Positions 19,203-30,260 of a stretch of 57,500 nt of DNA are shown piece by piece. The notes under the pieces were generated by a model that saw only the letters and a list, made by a program, of their open reading frames with translations, was not told the origin of the DNA and did no database searches. A program made the position numbers and the translations under genes. The stretch covers positions 10,001 through 67,500 of the forward strand of contig CAJNDS010002471.1 in NCBI GenBank assembly GCA_905221605.1, in the 5' to 3' direction. Each line of letters starts with the position of its first letter. Within the stretch, counting starts at the first letter, position 1. The DNA comes from Symbiodinium natans. Its lineage: Eukaryota; Sar; Dinophyceae; Suessiales; Symbiodiniaceae.

Positions 19203-20212
19203 GGATGGCAAGATTTCGGCAGGGACCCGTTGAAATTCCACAACGAAACTGTCAGAGTATCGCGGCCGATAAAATTGGAGTGTTGGACAGCAACAACCCC
19301 AAACTTCGCAAGCGGCAACTGTTTGGAGGATCATCCCCCCCTCCCCCCTCCACACCCCAAACGCCCATACTCTTGATAGCAACCCTGCTGCTGCACGCAA
19401 GCTGACCACACAACAGTCCGTACCCGTGAAATCGCACCGCCCATGGCGAAGTAATTATGTGGATTGTGACATAACCTGGTTCGTTCATCCACTTCCTACT
19501 GACTCCACTGGCACTTCTTCATCCACCATGTGACCGCTATGCCCTGTGCATGAGCAAGTGCAAGTTCCTTGGACAATCGATATACAATCCATTATGTCAA
19601 ACAAAAAGTAAGTGTGTGTGTGTGTGTGTGCTGCGCATCACACGATGTGCCGCTTTACTGACACATGAGTTTTGAACAGTTTGCTTTTTTCAGTGCAGGG
19701 TGGGCAGCGCGCATTTCTGGTTCGTGCTGCCTACAAATACCTACCAGAATTGCTGTGATGTCAAAGAGGGGATGCTCTCTGACGCACCTGCAGATGTCAT
19801 TGTTTGTGAGATCATCAACGCATTATAGGCCGTGCAGTGCATGGTTGTATCATGTGATGTCTTGTTGTCCAAGCATGGCACGCTCTTGTCGGAGCACTTT
19901 CGCAGCGAGATCTGCTTCTTCTTCTTCTTCGTTTTCTTCTTCTTCGGCTGGGCCGAACCTAAACTGACTGATGCATCTGGCAAAGTGTAAAAGTGTAAAG
20001 CGAAATAGTGCGAAGTGAAAAACATGTAAACGTGCAAACGTGTGTTCGTCTCTGTCTGTCTCCCGCTCTCTATCTGTTTGTGTCGGTCTCTGTGTCTCTG
20101 TCTGTCTGTGTGTGTGTGTGCGACTGCAGCGGCGAAGGCTTTGCAATCCATGGCAAGCAAAGGCAAAAATAGAAAACAATCTGAGGATCAAGCCCCCGCA
20201 ATCTTAAAAAAC
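19203..20212. other. Unique stretch with microsatellites, no convincing gene
   Basis: Contains (TG)n at 19611-19630, a CTT run at 19918-19945 and a TCTG/TCTC-rich block at 20045-20122. Open frames on the minus strand (19741-20191) are low-complexity. Confidence 0.4.
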
Positions 20213-20283
20213 TAACCCTAAACCCTAAACCCTAAGCCCTAAGCCCTAAACCCTAAACCCTAAACCCTATGGTCTCAAGCATC

Positions 20284-20367
20284 CTGGAGCCCGTCCTCTG
20301 CAGCAGCGCCCAGTGCAGAGTAAAGCTGGGGCTTCACGGCCATGCGCAGGGTAGTGGACATGAGGTC
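20284..20367 (-). CDS. Well-bordered exon, 28 codons
   Basis: Acceptor GAGCAG/GAC and a CAG/GATGC border (GA donor) enclose DLMSTTLRMAVKPQLYSALG then AAAEDGLQ, phase 0 at both ends. It is bracketed by CCCTAAA (20213-20270) and TTTAGGG (from 20382) tracts. Confidence 0.55.
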
Positions 20368-20451
20368 CTGCTCGGTTACTTTGGGTTTAGGGTTTAGGGT
20401 TTAGTGTTTAGGGTTTAGGGTTCAGGGTTTAGGGTTTCTTTGGCTTTACTT

Positions 20452-20769
20452 TCATGGGCTGGAGCTGGACATGAACATGAAAGGTTTAACAAAGCAGGCG
20501 AGCGTCCAATGGCGACTTGCCGTGACTGTTCGGCGCGACGCTGGCGCGGAGAGGCAGCAGTCGAAACCTTGGGTTGTTGGCCAATGAGAGTGCCGCTCGC
20601 TGAAATTTGAAGAGCTTGCTGCCTCCGAGGATCGAAGCCAAGTCTCATATTGAACTATTGTCGTAGAGCCCGCACAACGCACGCTTTTCCCCGAATCCGG
20701 TGCCACCTTCCCAAGAGAACTTGCTTCTTGTCTTTCCTCTGTCTGCTGTGTTTTCCAGACCGTCAGCAC
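20452..20769 (-). CDS. Possible ORF or exon, unknown
   Basis: A 105-codon minus frame rich in Ser and Thr (for example LRSSEAASSSNFSERHSHWP) without repeats. The opposite strand is also open over part of it. Confidence 0.28.
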   Translation of the reverse strand: MLTVWKTQQTEERQEASSLGKVAPDSGKSVRCAGSTTIVQYETWLRSSEAASSSNFSERHSHWPTTQGFDCCLSAPASRRTVTASRHWTLACFVKPFMFMSSSSP

Positions 20770-21140
20770 TCACCCCACCTCCCGTTGCCCTCCTCACCCT
20801 CGCCTCGCTCGCGTGCATCCACACAAGCCGCCGCCACGTGGCCCAAACATGACGGCCAGCATGTCGGTCTGTCCGGAAGTGCCAACGGGTTAAGTACTTG
20901 GCAATCTGGCGACGTTCTCTACCGCGTCCGTGTTGAACCACCTGTGTTGATCTTGCTTTGGCACTCCTTCAGTTTCGCGGCAGGTGCTTTCCGAAGTGCC
21001 CCTCGCCATATCAGGGGTGTGGCTCGCAAGTCGCCATTGCAGTTTTGCCCGTTCCTCCCTTGTTTTTCCATGGCAGCATGGTGCCACCCCATGTTCCTAA
21101 ACCGAACACCCTAAACCCAAAACCCTAAACCCAAAACCCT

Positions 21141-22221
21141 AGCAAAGGCACAACACATGCCAGGATTACACAAGCCTGCCCCCGGTGGAATCAACACTTA
21201 ACCCTGCGCTGCTTTTCAACCCAGTGGTTGGTTGGTTGGGTGTGAACCGAAAGATATAGATTCACACTGTACACAACTGTTAGAGTCGAACCCCGAATAT
21301 ACGGCTCAACTCTGAATCCGCTCATTCAGTCAGGGGAAATCCTAGGCCAAGCAGCAGGGCCAAGACGAAGCCCTCGCAAAGCCCGCCCACAGAGGCGGCC
21401 AGGTGGGCCAACGTGGAACCAGGCGCCTCGTTTTGCCCAGAATGCAATTGACAGGGAATTCTGTGTTTTCTCCTGTGCGCTGCGTGTAACAGGGTCCCGA
21501 ATCGTTCCGAATTCCGCGGGTGGAGGGCGGGTGCAGCGAAAAGAGAAGGTACTGTGACCTCCCCGTCATTTCCCACATATGTACTTTTCCTCGCGAAATT
21601 ATGCGAAATTCAGTGTAGGACACTAGACTAGCTGGTCCAACACTTTAACACAGCTTCCGATATGGAAGATATTGAAACCCATTCTTGGGTTTTGCCGCTC
21701 TTAGAACCCAGTCTATAACAGTCTATAAATAAGCCTTTGGGCAAAGCATTGACTGCCAGCCGGAGGGAGAAATCTAAGTGGGAACGAAGAGCTGCTACCT
21801 TGGTACTGTTCCCCATACTCTGGTGTGTTTGCTCGGTTTGAACTGAGAAGGGACCCCTAATACTACGATGGTCCGCTCTCCATGTCTGCCTTTCAGAAAA
21901 CTCATGTGCCACTTTTGATGCAATTCTGACTGCGAAACGAACCGTGGGTTTCCTCTGCAATCTTCTACAGGCAGTCTCCGCACCACTCAACTAACAAACA
22001 TGGAAGCCTCACGATGCTGAATTGCGAACCGGGAGCAGGTCTACGAAGAAGGACCAGATGCAACATAAATCGATCATAGTCCAGGCCCCAAAGCCCCCTA
22101 AGCCGTCTATCCTACAAGCCCAAAGCCAGCTCTGTGTAAAAAAACCAAGCCCTTTTGTATCCAGCCTGCATTGCTTCTGCTGGGTCCGCCCTCAAGCTGT
22201 TCAGCTCTAGAAGTCTACACC
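21141..22221. other. Unique stretch, no convincing gene
   Basis: Contains GGTTGGTTGGTTGG at 21225. The minus frame 21628-21990 (120 codons) has no recognised domain. Confidence 0.35.
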
Positions 22222-22300
22222 CCTGAACCCTAAACCCCTAAAGCCTTAACCCTAAGCCCTAAACTATACCCTAAACCCTAAACCCTGAACCCTATAAACT

Positions 22301-22409
22301 CTCTATGTCAGCTTGGAAGCAAGGCCGGCAGCGGCGCATCCTTCGTCCTGGATGGGTGCGAGCAGAGCGCTCCTGAGATGTCTGTAGGGCATTGGGCCAG
22401 AACCCGTTT
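22301..22409. other. Core between telomere-type tracts, probably coding, strand ambiguous
   Basis: Minus frame PYRHLRSALLAPIQDEGCAA then AGLASKLT and stop would suit a last exon of the ankyrin gene that follows. Plus frame CQLGSKAGSGASFVLDGCEQ is also open. Confidence 0.4.
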
Positions 22410-22809
22410 AGGTTTTAGGGTTTAGGGTTTAGGGTTTAGGGTTTAGGGCTCAGGGTTAAGGGTTGGGGGTCCGGCTAGGATGTCTCACAAGTTGTCTAGG
22501 TTTCATTCTGACAGAACTATGCAGAGTTTTGGGGGGGTTTGGTGGTTTGGTGGGGCAGGCGAGGTGGATGGCTGGAAGCATAGAGTGGCTGCTTCGAGGT
22601 TGAGGGTGAGGAATGGGGGTACGTTTGGTACATTCTGAGGCTTGCAGAAAGCCCTGGAGTCAGAAAAGAAGCTGATCTAGGAGGGCCCTTGAAAAATCTT
22701 CCCGAAGATGATCCTCTTAAGCCCCAATAAGGGCAAAACGAAGAAAATGCCTAGTGAAAACCCTAAACCCTAAACCCTAAACCCTAAACCCTAAACCCCA
22801 AACCATAGT

Positions 22810-24418
22810 GAAGACCAAGATCTGGTCGCAATGCGGCAGCAGGAGAGCTGCCATGGCGTGCTGCCTGGACGCCAGCGCGACGGCCACTGGCGACAGCCCC
22901 TGAACCACCGCATCTGCCGAACCTGATTTGGGAGTTTCCGAAGATGTGGGGTTTAGGGTTTCCGAAAATATGGGGTACCCTTTCTAAAGAGTCCCGGCCT
23001 TTGAAGGGGAGATTCGATTTGGGGTATAAAATTCAAGGGGTACCCCTATTTTGGGAAAGACCCGTGTGGCAACATCTGGGAATCGGGGTTCAGAATTTGA
23101 GGTGTAGAGGGGTCTTACGCATACCGTCTGTCAGTATGCCTTTGTGGGGTGACGGCGTTTGTCGAACCTGATCAATCCAACTTCAGTTGGCCCCTGAAAC
23201 CGTCGGCTCCAAGGCCCCACACTATACTCCCCTTAGAACCTTAATAAGAATAATATGTTTTGTATCCTCTTGGGTTTTATATACACAAAAAGAAAAGATA
23301 ATTCCCAAGGGGGATATAGCCCAGCTCAGCCAGGGCACAGTTTTTGGCCAAAAGGAAAGTGGCAACATCTGTAGAGCCACCGGCGGCTGCGAAGTGCAAC
23401 GATCTGCCGGCAACGGAGCCGTTCTCCAGGAGCAGCTCCACGATGCCTGAGGCTTGGTAAGGACTGGGTGATTGAAGGGTTTAGGGTTTATAGGGTTTAG
23501 GGTTTATAGGGTTTAGGGTTTAGGGTTTGGGGCTTTTCTTTCTCTGCAGGTTCTTAGCCGGCCCATAAGAGAAACAGGCGCTTTTGCGGGGCCCAGCCGC
23601 GCAGATGGTTATGGCGCGCCGCTGCTTCCACAGGCAACATCGGAGGCTGCCCGCCGAGCACATGTGGGCTTGCGCCCCGGACCTGTACTGAACTTGGAAC
23701 CCTAGCAAAAAATATTTTGTTGCTGTTTCTTAGGAATTATAGTTCCCGAAAATTAAAAGTTATTTCCAAGTACCCCTAAGGGACGTACAGGAACTGCGCA
23801 GCCGTGAGGTGGCCGATGGTGGAGGCTAGAAGCAAAGGCGTGATGCCGAAGGGGCAGGTGTCCTGGGCAAGAGATTGGTGCCTTTAGGGTTTAGGGTTTA
23901 GGGTTTAGGGTTTATAAGGTGTACGGTGTGCGCCCCAACCGTCGCCGAGATACAAAAACACAGCAAGCAGCACACACCCGAATGCCCTTCTTGCATGGGC
24001 TGGGGGTTGAGCATGAAGGTCCTGAATCCTGAACCACCCCCTCCACTTCTTTGCATCCTGTCTCTCACACCCTAACCTGCAGAGCAGGCAGGCTACATGA
24101 ATAGCACCAAGAAGAAAAAACAATCAAGAACAACGACACCAACAAACCAACCCAACAGCAGCACGAATTTCAACAACATAAGTAGAAATACGAACACACA
24201 CATACCAACCACCTTACAAGAGCCCTAAACCCTAAACCCTAAACCCTTAACCCTAAACCCTAAACCCTAAACCCTAAACCCTAAACCCTAAACCCTCAGT
24301 CAGCATGTAAGTCAAAGCTCCGGTGGCAGCCCCCGATCTAGGAGCAGGCCTATCTCTGCGAGGCCATACTTGTGCTCCTCACCCGAAACGTTTTGCGCTT
24401 TGGGACTTCGAAGGTTTT
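22810..24418 (-). CDS. Ankyrin-repeat gene fragments, multi-exon
   Basis: In minus order, exon-like blocks read: GEEHKYGLAEIGLLLDRGLP (24418-24320); GITPLLLASTIGHLTAAQFL (23862-23795, after a CCCAG/G acceptor); GASPHVLGGQPPMLPVEAAA with RHNHLRG (23695-23560); SGIVELLLENGSVAGRSLHF with AAAGGSTDVATFLLAKNCAL (23450-23330); and ADAVVQGLSPVAVALASRQH with AMAALLLPHCDQI (22917-22810). These are recognisable ankyrin motifs (G-x-TPLxxA-x-x-GH, VxxLLxxG). Telomere-type tracts (24223-24298, 23883-23915, 23477-23530) and elements of families I and G lie between the blocks, that is, in introns. Exact splice junctions were not solved and exons may be missing. Ankyrin repeats mediate protein binding; the specific role is unknown. 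Confidence 0.6.
22928..23162. mobile_element. Family G composite element (G5) with 10-bp flanking repeat
   Basis: CGAACCTGAT occurs at 22918-22927 and 23163-23172, bracketing the insert. The interior has repeated GGAGTTTCCGAAGATGTGGGG-like and GGGGTACCCCTATTTTGGGA motifs shared with other family G copies, plus one TTTAGGG unit. It lies just upstream (gene sense) of an ankyrin exon whose acceptor ATCAG/G is made by the flanking repeat. Confidence 0.7.
23222..23319. mobile_element. Family I short element (I1), 98 bp
   Basis: Ends CTATACTCCCCTT and AAGGGGGATATAG are inverted repeats, and the interior has CCTCTTGGGTTTTATATA. A second copy is at 27286-27385. It is inside the ankyrin gene, probably intronic. 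Confidence 0.75.
24223..24298 (-). repeat. CCCTAAA array
   Basis: About 10 units, left of the ankyrin exon at 24320-24418. Confidence 0.95.
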
Positions 24419-24439
24419 CGGGTTTAGGGTTTAGGGGAC

Positions 24440-24960
24440 TTCGAAGTTTTAGATCGGATGTTCCTGAGCTTTTCTGAGCTGTGAACTGAAAGCATCTTAT
24501 GCATCTGGATTCCTATGCGGATGCGGATTTAGCAGAGTTTTTTGAGCTCTCGCAGCAACATGCTTGGGATTTCGAGCTTGTCGATGCAGTTGACAAGTGC
24601 TTTGCAGTCTAGTCAAGGCGTTGTGTCCAATCACATCTGCTCGGTCGAGTGGCACTGAAAAAAACAAGAAGAAACATTCTGCAGCTGCTCCTCGTTCGCC
24701 AAAGCAATCTCAATGCGCCTCCAGCTGTGGCGCTGTGCCGCCGCGCTCATCTCCGTTGCTGCTGGGGGCGGGGCCCAGGGCGCACTGAGGGGCGGGAGGC
24801 CGTTGAGGGCCCGGCGTTGTGTCACCCACCTCAGACAGTCACTCATCAACGCAGGGACTACGGGCTACGCGTTGGCCCTTAGTGGAGTCATGGATGTCGG
24901 GGTGCCGCCCTGCTAGGCCCAACTTGAAGGATCTGAGGTATAGGGGCGGGGGAGGGCAGG
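24440..24960. other. GC-rich stretch upstream of the ankyrin blocks
   Basis: Frames are open on both strands (24713-24916 plus, 24631-24849 minus). It may hold further exons of the ankyrin gene, but no motif was recognised. Confidence 0.35.
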
Positions 24961-24977
24961 GCTGGCAGGACTTGGTC

Positions 24978-25110
24978 CCTAAACCCTATAAACCCTATAA
25001 ACCCTATAAACCCTAAAAACCCTATAAACTCTACAAACCCTAACAACCCTAAAAACCCTATAAACCCTAAACCCTAAAAACCCTAAACCCCAAACCCTAA
25101 ACCCTAAACC
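24978..25110 (-). repeat. Mixed CCCTATAAA/CCCTAAA tract
   Basis: 9-bp and 7-bp variants interleaved. Confidence 0.92.
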
Positions 25111-25126
25111 CTGTGCTCCAGGACAC

Positions 25127-25646
25127 CGCAGCAGGAAGCGGAGGATGCGCGCTGCGGCCACGAGCTGCGTGGCCTCCGGGCACATCTGCCAGGAGACCCG
25201 CGTGCGCGCGTTGAAGAAGGTCGTGTGGCTGTAGGTGGGGCACGCGACCTTGCCCAAGTTAGGGTTTAGGGTTTAGGGCTTAGGGCTTAGGGTTTAGGGT
25301 TTAGGGTTTAGGGTTTAGGGTTTAGGGTTTAGGGTTTAGGGTTTAGGGTTTAGGGTTTAGGGCTTGCTTGGCGAGAAACAAGAAGTTACAATTGCAGCAG
25401 CAGCAACCAAGAATCACACCAGCAATCACCAAGACAACCCCTAATAAGCTACAAATATGTATAGCGGAGAGCCCAAGAAACCCTAAACCCTAAACCCTAA
25501 ACCCTAAACCCTAAACCCTAAACCCTAAACCCTAAACCCATGCCGAACACGCCGGTTGCCTTGAGCAGGAACGCCTTGACGAAGGCCTTGAACTCCTCGG
25601 GCTGTGCCACCCGAACTTGGGCCAGCAGGTGCTTGTCGAAAAGCCT
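25127..25646 (-). CDS. Two exons flanking a telomere-repeat-ended intron
   Basis: Exon 25646-25538 reads LFDKHLLAQVRVAQPEEFKA then FVKAFLLKATGVFGM. Exon 25248-25127 reads ACPTYSHTTFFNARTRVSWQ then MCPEATQLVAAARILRFLLR. Both are strong frames with little ambiguity. In gene sense the intervening 289 bp begins with eight TTTAGGG units and ends with about fifteen CCCTAAA units before GGGCAAG/GTC. A GT donor (ATG G/GTTTAGGG) leaves the phase one base off; a border one base earlier keeps ATG/GTC in frame. The family is unknown. Confidence 0.55.
25249..25537 (-). repeat. Candidate intron with inverted telomere-type termini
   Basis: On the plus strand TTTAGGG (25258-25365) and CCCTAAA (25480-25537) face each other around 114 bp of unique DNA. 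In the minus transcript the two ends could pair as a long stem, bringing the two exons together. Confidence 0.6.
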
Positions 25647-25709
25647 CTTTTGCCATGGAACGGTTGGGGGTTCAGGGTTTAGGGTTTAGGGTTTAGGGTT
25701 TTGGATGTT

Positions 25710-26030
25710 GGGTTAGGTCGGGGCTGGGGGACCCATCACACCAGTGGCGATTCAGTTGCCCCATCCCCCTCTTGAGTGGAATTCAATGTCGAGATCAGTT
25801 CAATAGCCCCTCCCAAGGGATTGTTCTGCCGCGGGCAAAACAAAAGTGCATCTTTCGAGTGAGGGAAGGGATGAGTGGTTTATGTGACGGAAAATGAACT
25901 AATTCTATCTGACGATCAGAAGGAGGGAGCAACGAGTTGGTGGGGTGTGGGGGTTTGGGGTCTTTCTCCAAACTCCCAAATTCCAAAGTTCAATGGTTTC
26001 AGGGCTTTAGGGATGTCATTTCCAGACCTT
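25710..26030. other. Unique spacer
   Basis: No coding or repeat signal beyond a short frame on the minus strand (25795-25986). Confidence 0.4.
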
Positions 26031-26339
26031 AATATTTGAAAATTTCAATTGTTTTGCTTTTTGCAAGCATTCAGGAATCTTTTCTTAGCCATGGACCTTT
26101 GGCTTGGCGAGCTCTGCCCCTTGGACTTATGAGCTTCCAAATCATTCGCTTTAAGAGTTTAGGGTTGAGGGTATACCTTTCTACACCTGTGGCAGTGAAC
26201 CCATATGTGCATGGACATGTCGCTTGATTCAATACTACACAATCTGGCCACTTGTTTTCTTTTCGAGAGGGGGATGCGAACATATTTCAAGCTAATTGCA
26301 AACTACCTATGCTCTGAAAACATCACCAACATTGGCCAT

Positions 26340-26580
26340 TTTGGTGGTTTCCAAGACGGCCAACCTAAGGAAAATCCCTATGTTTTGGCCAAGGCGGCCA
26401 AACTAAGGAAAATCCCTACGTTTTGGCCTTAATTCAGGGCCTGCGAAAGGCCAAAAACTGTAAACATCACAAAAAATTGCAATTTCTGGTGTTTTCAAGG
26501 CCGCCAACGTAAGTAAAATCCCTATGTTTTTGCTCGAATTCAGGGTTTTTGAAGGCTCAAAATGGTCAAAAATCGCTAAT
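26340..26580 (+). repeat. Degenerate tandem repeat
   Basis: Four degenerate copies of a block around AAAATCCCTATGTTTTGGCC and CAGGGxxTGCGAAAGGC. Unit spacing is irregular (about 50-110 bp). Confidence 0.7.
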
Positions 26581-27285
26581 GCAATCTTTCAAACGAGGCT
26601 ACCTTCGGATCAAGAAGCTTGTCATCAGTTGAGAAGGCCACCCCTGCTATTTTGATTCGTTACATTGCACATGGTTTTGCATAGTCCCTTGACGCGGCTG
26701 ATCTAATTTGGGTTAACGTTGCTACCTTTCGCTTTTCGCAATGAAGAGCTCATTGAATTAGCATCGCTCAATGTCGCTCCTGCTTGAAATAGTCGCCCTC
26801 CATTGAACACTGGTTAAACTACCTCTTTCGCTTGTTCAGCTTGAGAAACTTGACAATTCAAACAAACTAGGTTCAGTTCTGAGGACGAGGGGTGATCTAC
26901 TTTCATGAAAAACAAAGGAACTAGAAAAAGTGGCGCCTCTTAATCATACAAGTCTGCCCCTCGGAGACTACTCCATTCAGGGGCACATTGTGGCAACTAA
27001 ACTACCAAATTTATTCAAGAACAACAAGTCGTGTCTCAAAATTCTACAACTCTCAGATTCGCAAAGTGAGGAGGAGGCTCCTGCCTCGGTTCAATACACA
27101 TGATCCTCGTGAAGTGCTGCGCTGTCGTCGCCGTTCCGGGCTTTGCAATGTTCTTCATTTAAGTGGTCTTGGAGTGGTTTTGGCACGCTCCGGGAGCGTT
27201 TTGGGGGGTAATCCTGGAATGCTTGTGAAGTTTGAGGTCTGCACCGGCACTCTGCACACATCTGTCTTAGAATGGCTGCTATGGT
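26581..27285. other. Unique stretch free of telomere-type tracts
   Basis: One plus frame of 106 codons (26988-27308) has no recognised domain and runs into element I2. Confidence 0.35.
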
Positions 27286-27385
27286 CTCTACTCCCCTTAG
27301 TACCTTAATATAAAACCCATATTTTTAAATATCCTCTTGGGTTTTATATAAAAAATAGAAATAATTTAAAAAAAGGGGGATATAG
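27286..27385. mobile_element. Family I short element (I2), 100 bp
   Basis: Starts CTCTACTCCCCTTAGTACCT, ends AAGGGGGATATAG, and shares TATCCTCTTGGGTTTTATAT with I1. Confidence 0.75.
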
Positions 27386-27928
27386 TGGTGGGTCGAATTT
27401 AAGTACACCCATAGGCCGGCCTTCATATGGACTCAGGGAGCATCGGAGTCTTGTTCTTAGATTCCTTCTTTTGTCTGACTACCCCGCGCCCCAAGGAGAT
27501 TGCGATGAGATCTTGAAAGATGAGACTCTTGAAGTGAAGACCAAGCTGCCCGAAGAAAAGGCGACAACCTGAAGCCTAAAGTCTGCTCCCTCCCTCCATC
27601 ACTTTTGATTTATTTCTTGATCTCTTGATATCTTTCTCTATTTCTTTGTTTCCTTCTTTCGTTCTTTCTTTATTTCTTTCTTTGTGTCTCTCTCTCTCTC
27701 TGTCTCGCTCTCTTTCTGCGCACCGAAGCCCTCCCCATGGAAAGATTGGCTCCATCTCTGTCTCTCTTGTGTCTTCGTCTGCAGTCCATCTCCGTCTCAT
27801 TCCCACTCTATCGCCAGTGCAGACTCAGCTCAAGTGCCTCAAACCCGAAATCTCAAACCCCAAACCCTAAACCCTAAACCCCAAACCCTAACCCTAAACC
27901 CTAAACCCTCAACTCTAAACCCTTCGCC

Positions 27929-28053
27929 CGAAATGCCCCCTTCAGAATTTCTTGTGTCCCCTTCAGAATTTCTTGTGTTGGGTGACTCTTCCAGCAGCCG
28001 CTCGGTGAGCCGCTTATCCGACAAGCCGATGGCCAGGTTGGGCCTGGATGAGG
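27929..28053 (+). CDS. Exon-like core with an internal 21-bp duplication
   Basis: Plus frame EMPPSEFLVSPSEFLVLGDS then SSSRSVSRLSDKPMARLGLD. The repeated PSEFLV arises from a tandem CCTTCAGAATTTCTTGTGT. It is bracketed by CCCTAAA (27855-27922) and TTTAGGG (from 28055) tracts. Confidence 0.48.
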
Positions 28054-28378
28054 GGTTTAGGGGGTTTAGGGTTTAGGGTGTAGGGTTTAGGGTTTAGGGT
28101 TTAGGCGAGCCCCCACCCTAACGCATCCAACCATGCGGGAGCCACTGTGTGTCCATTGCGGTTGTCGGGACTCAGTGCTTATCGATAAACATATTGGATC
28201 TGTATGTCCAGCGTCGTTCAACTGCGTTTCGGTTTCCGATCATGCTGAACTGGCTTGTTGATTTTCAGAAGCTTCTTGAGGTTTACAATGTTTACTCCAA
28301 CCCTAAGCCCTAAGCCCTAAGCCCTAAACCCTAAACCCCAAACCCCAAACCCCAAACCCTAAACCCTAAACCCTAAAG

Positions 28379-28467
28379 ATGTGTATACACTCTGGACAAG
28401 GCACTGGTAGCCCATGGCACGATGGCGTGCAGAGCCTGGGCCCGGTTGCACTCGGCAAATTCTGTTC
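28379..28467 (-). CDS. Exon-like core between telomere-type tracts
   Basis: After ACAG, the minus frame reads FAECNRAQALHAIVPWATSA then LSRVYT. Other frames are partly open. Confidence 0.4.
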
Positions 28468-28944
28468 ATGCAGTGCTTACACGGCGTTTTCGGGTTTAGG
28501 GTTTAGGGTTTAGGGTTTAGGATTTAGAGTTTAGGGGGGTTGCTCCATTCAGAATCCATGATTCAAGTGCACAATGATCATCAGGCTCGTGGGCATGTGT
28601 CTTCGGGCAGCAGCTTGGCAAAGGAAATTGGCTGCTGCCACATCCAGTCGGGACAACTCACAACTCGGATGGTGGAAGTGGGTATTGCTGCAAGTAGACC
28701 CAGACGAGCCCGAGTCAATGCATGTTGAGCTGACCTTGCTCTAGTCTCAGGAAACGTTCCAACGACAAAACGCTGCAAATCCTGTTGTTCCCACACTGTC
28801 TTTGTAGGTGAGATCCTCTTTTGCAGCAGGGCTGAGTGCCTAAAGGGTCAGCGCCTGATGCAGAACTGGACTTTCTAAGGTCCTGTCCACGCGTCAACCG
28901 AGACTCCTACTCCGAGCTGCCTATTTTGCGGCAAGCTTGCATGA

Positions 28945-29114
28945 CCCAAAGAGCCCAACACCCCTTAATTAAGGGATATACCGTAATCTATATAGGGAGC
29001 CTTAATATGATTTAAGGTATATTCCTTAAGTAAGGGATATACCTGAATCTATATAGGGAGCCTTAATATGGTTTAAGGTACATTCCTTAATTAAGGGGCA
29101 TTGGGCTCTTTGGG
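28945..29114. mobile_element. Inverted-repeat element related to family E, with internal tandem duplication
   Basis: Ends CCCAAAGAGCCCAACACCCC and GGGGCATTGGGCTCTTTGGG are nearly perfect inverted repeats, continuing as CCTTAATTAAGG. The interior holds two 61-bp tandem copies starting at 28972 and 29032 (AAGGGATATACC...). Total 170 bp. Confidence 0.82.
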
Positions 29115-29292
29115 GAGAAACTCGGAGCCCAAGTCCTAGGTTTGAGACCTTGACCTGGCCTCAAGTCCTGAGTCGAAGTCGACACACAAAACCGCAGGCT
29201 CGTGGGGAGCTGAGGCACCCTAAACCCTAAACCCTAACCCTAAACCCTAAACCCTAAACCCCAAACCCTAAACCCTGGGCTTCTGGGTTAAC

Positions 29293-29395
29293 AGCGCCTC
29301 CTGAGACGGCCCGCATCAGCATTGGCGGCCCCCCTGTGGGTGCTGCCGCTGCCTTGGCCGAGATGGCTCGACGCAGCCTGGGCTCAGGAGGACCT
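29293..29395 (+). CDS. Exon-like core between telomere-type tracts
   Basis: After TTAACAG, the plus frame reads PPETARISIGGPPVGAAAAL then AEMARRSLGSGGP. It is bracketed by 29217-29276 (CCCTAAA) and 29403-29440 (TTTAGGG). Confidence 0.5.
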
Positions 29396-29889
29396 TAAAT
29401 TTAGGGTTTTCGGGTTTAGGGTTTAATGTTTAGGGTTGAGGTTGAGAACCTCGAGAAAGCAACTTGAGATTTCAGGCGCCGGCTTGAAACTTTCGGCAAG
29501 GCTTTGGATGCTCGCTTTGCGGGTTTTTGCCACCTGCCCAGCTTCTGGGCGCACAGAACGGCATGCACCGCCACTGTGGATTCACAAAATCTTGCACCGC
29601 TTTTCAGCCATGTCTTTTTGCGTTCCCTGTGGCCCCTTTGTAACATTGGTCGAAATCTTGCACCGCTCAAGTAGTCCTAGCCGCCAATGTTAAGCAGGGG
29701 GTGAGGGGCTTGATGCCTCAATCGTTTGAAGTACGCATGTACAGGTGGTGCAAGATTTCGTTCATCCACCGAAGGGCAGAAGTGTTTTTGCATCTTTCGC
29801 ACACCTACAGAAACTGGAAGCTGATTGTGCGTACCCATTTGCTACGGTGCCTGGACTCGGGACACACGACACAGCAACTCATTCCATCT

Positions 29890-30260
29890 ACACTCAACAC
29901 TACAGTCAAGTTGATACTGCCAAAATGCTGGAAAATCTAGCTTTTGCTGATTTGGCATTAAGAAGCTAGAAAAAATGTGTGTTTCCTATAAAAGCAAGAA
30001 GAGCATGCAAAATGACAGTCAACACTCAGTCAACACTACAGTCAACACTACAGTCAACACTACAGTCAACACTACAGTCAACACTACAGTCAACACTGCC
30101 AAAATGCTGGAAAATGCAGCAGTCTGCTGTTCTGGACATTAAGAAGCTAAACAATTCATGTTTTCCTTTAAAACAAGTGAATTGTGGAATCTGCTGGTCT
30201 TCCCAGGGTTTTGGTAGTGTTGACTGTAGTGTTGACTACGTGTTGACTGTTATTTTACAC
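29890..30260. repeat. Tandem duplication with a 12-bp CAACACTACAGT array
   Basis: A segment containing GCCAAAATGCTGGAAAATC and AAGAAGCTA occurs twice (about 29915-30000 and 30095-30180). Between them are about seven 12-bp units (ACAGTCAACACT, 30018-30097). An inverted relic (AGTGTTGACTGTAGTGTTGA) lies at 30217-30236. Confidence 0.8.
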
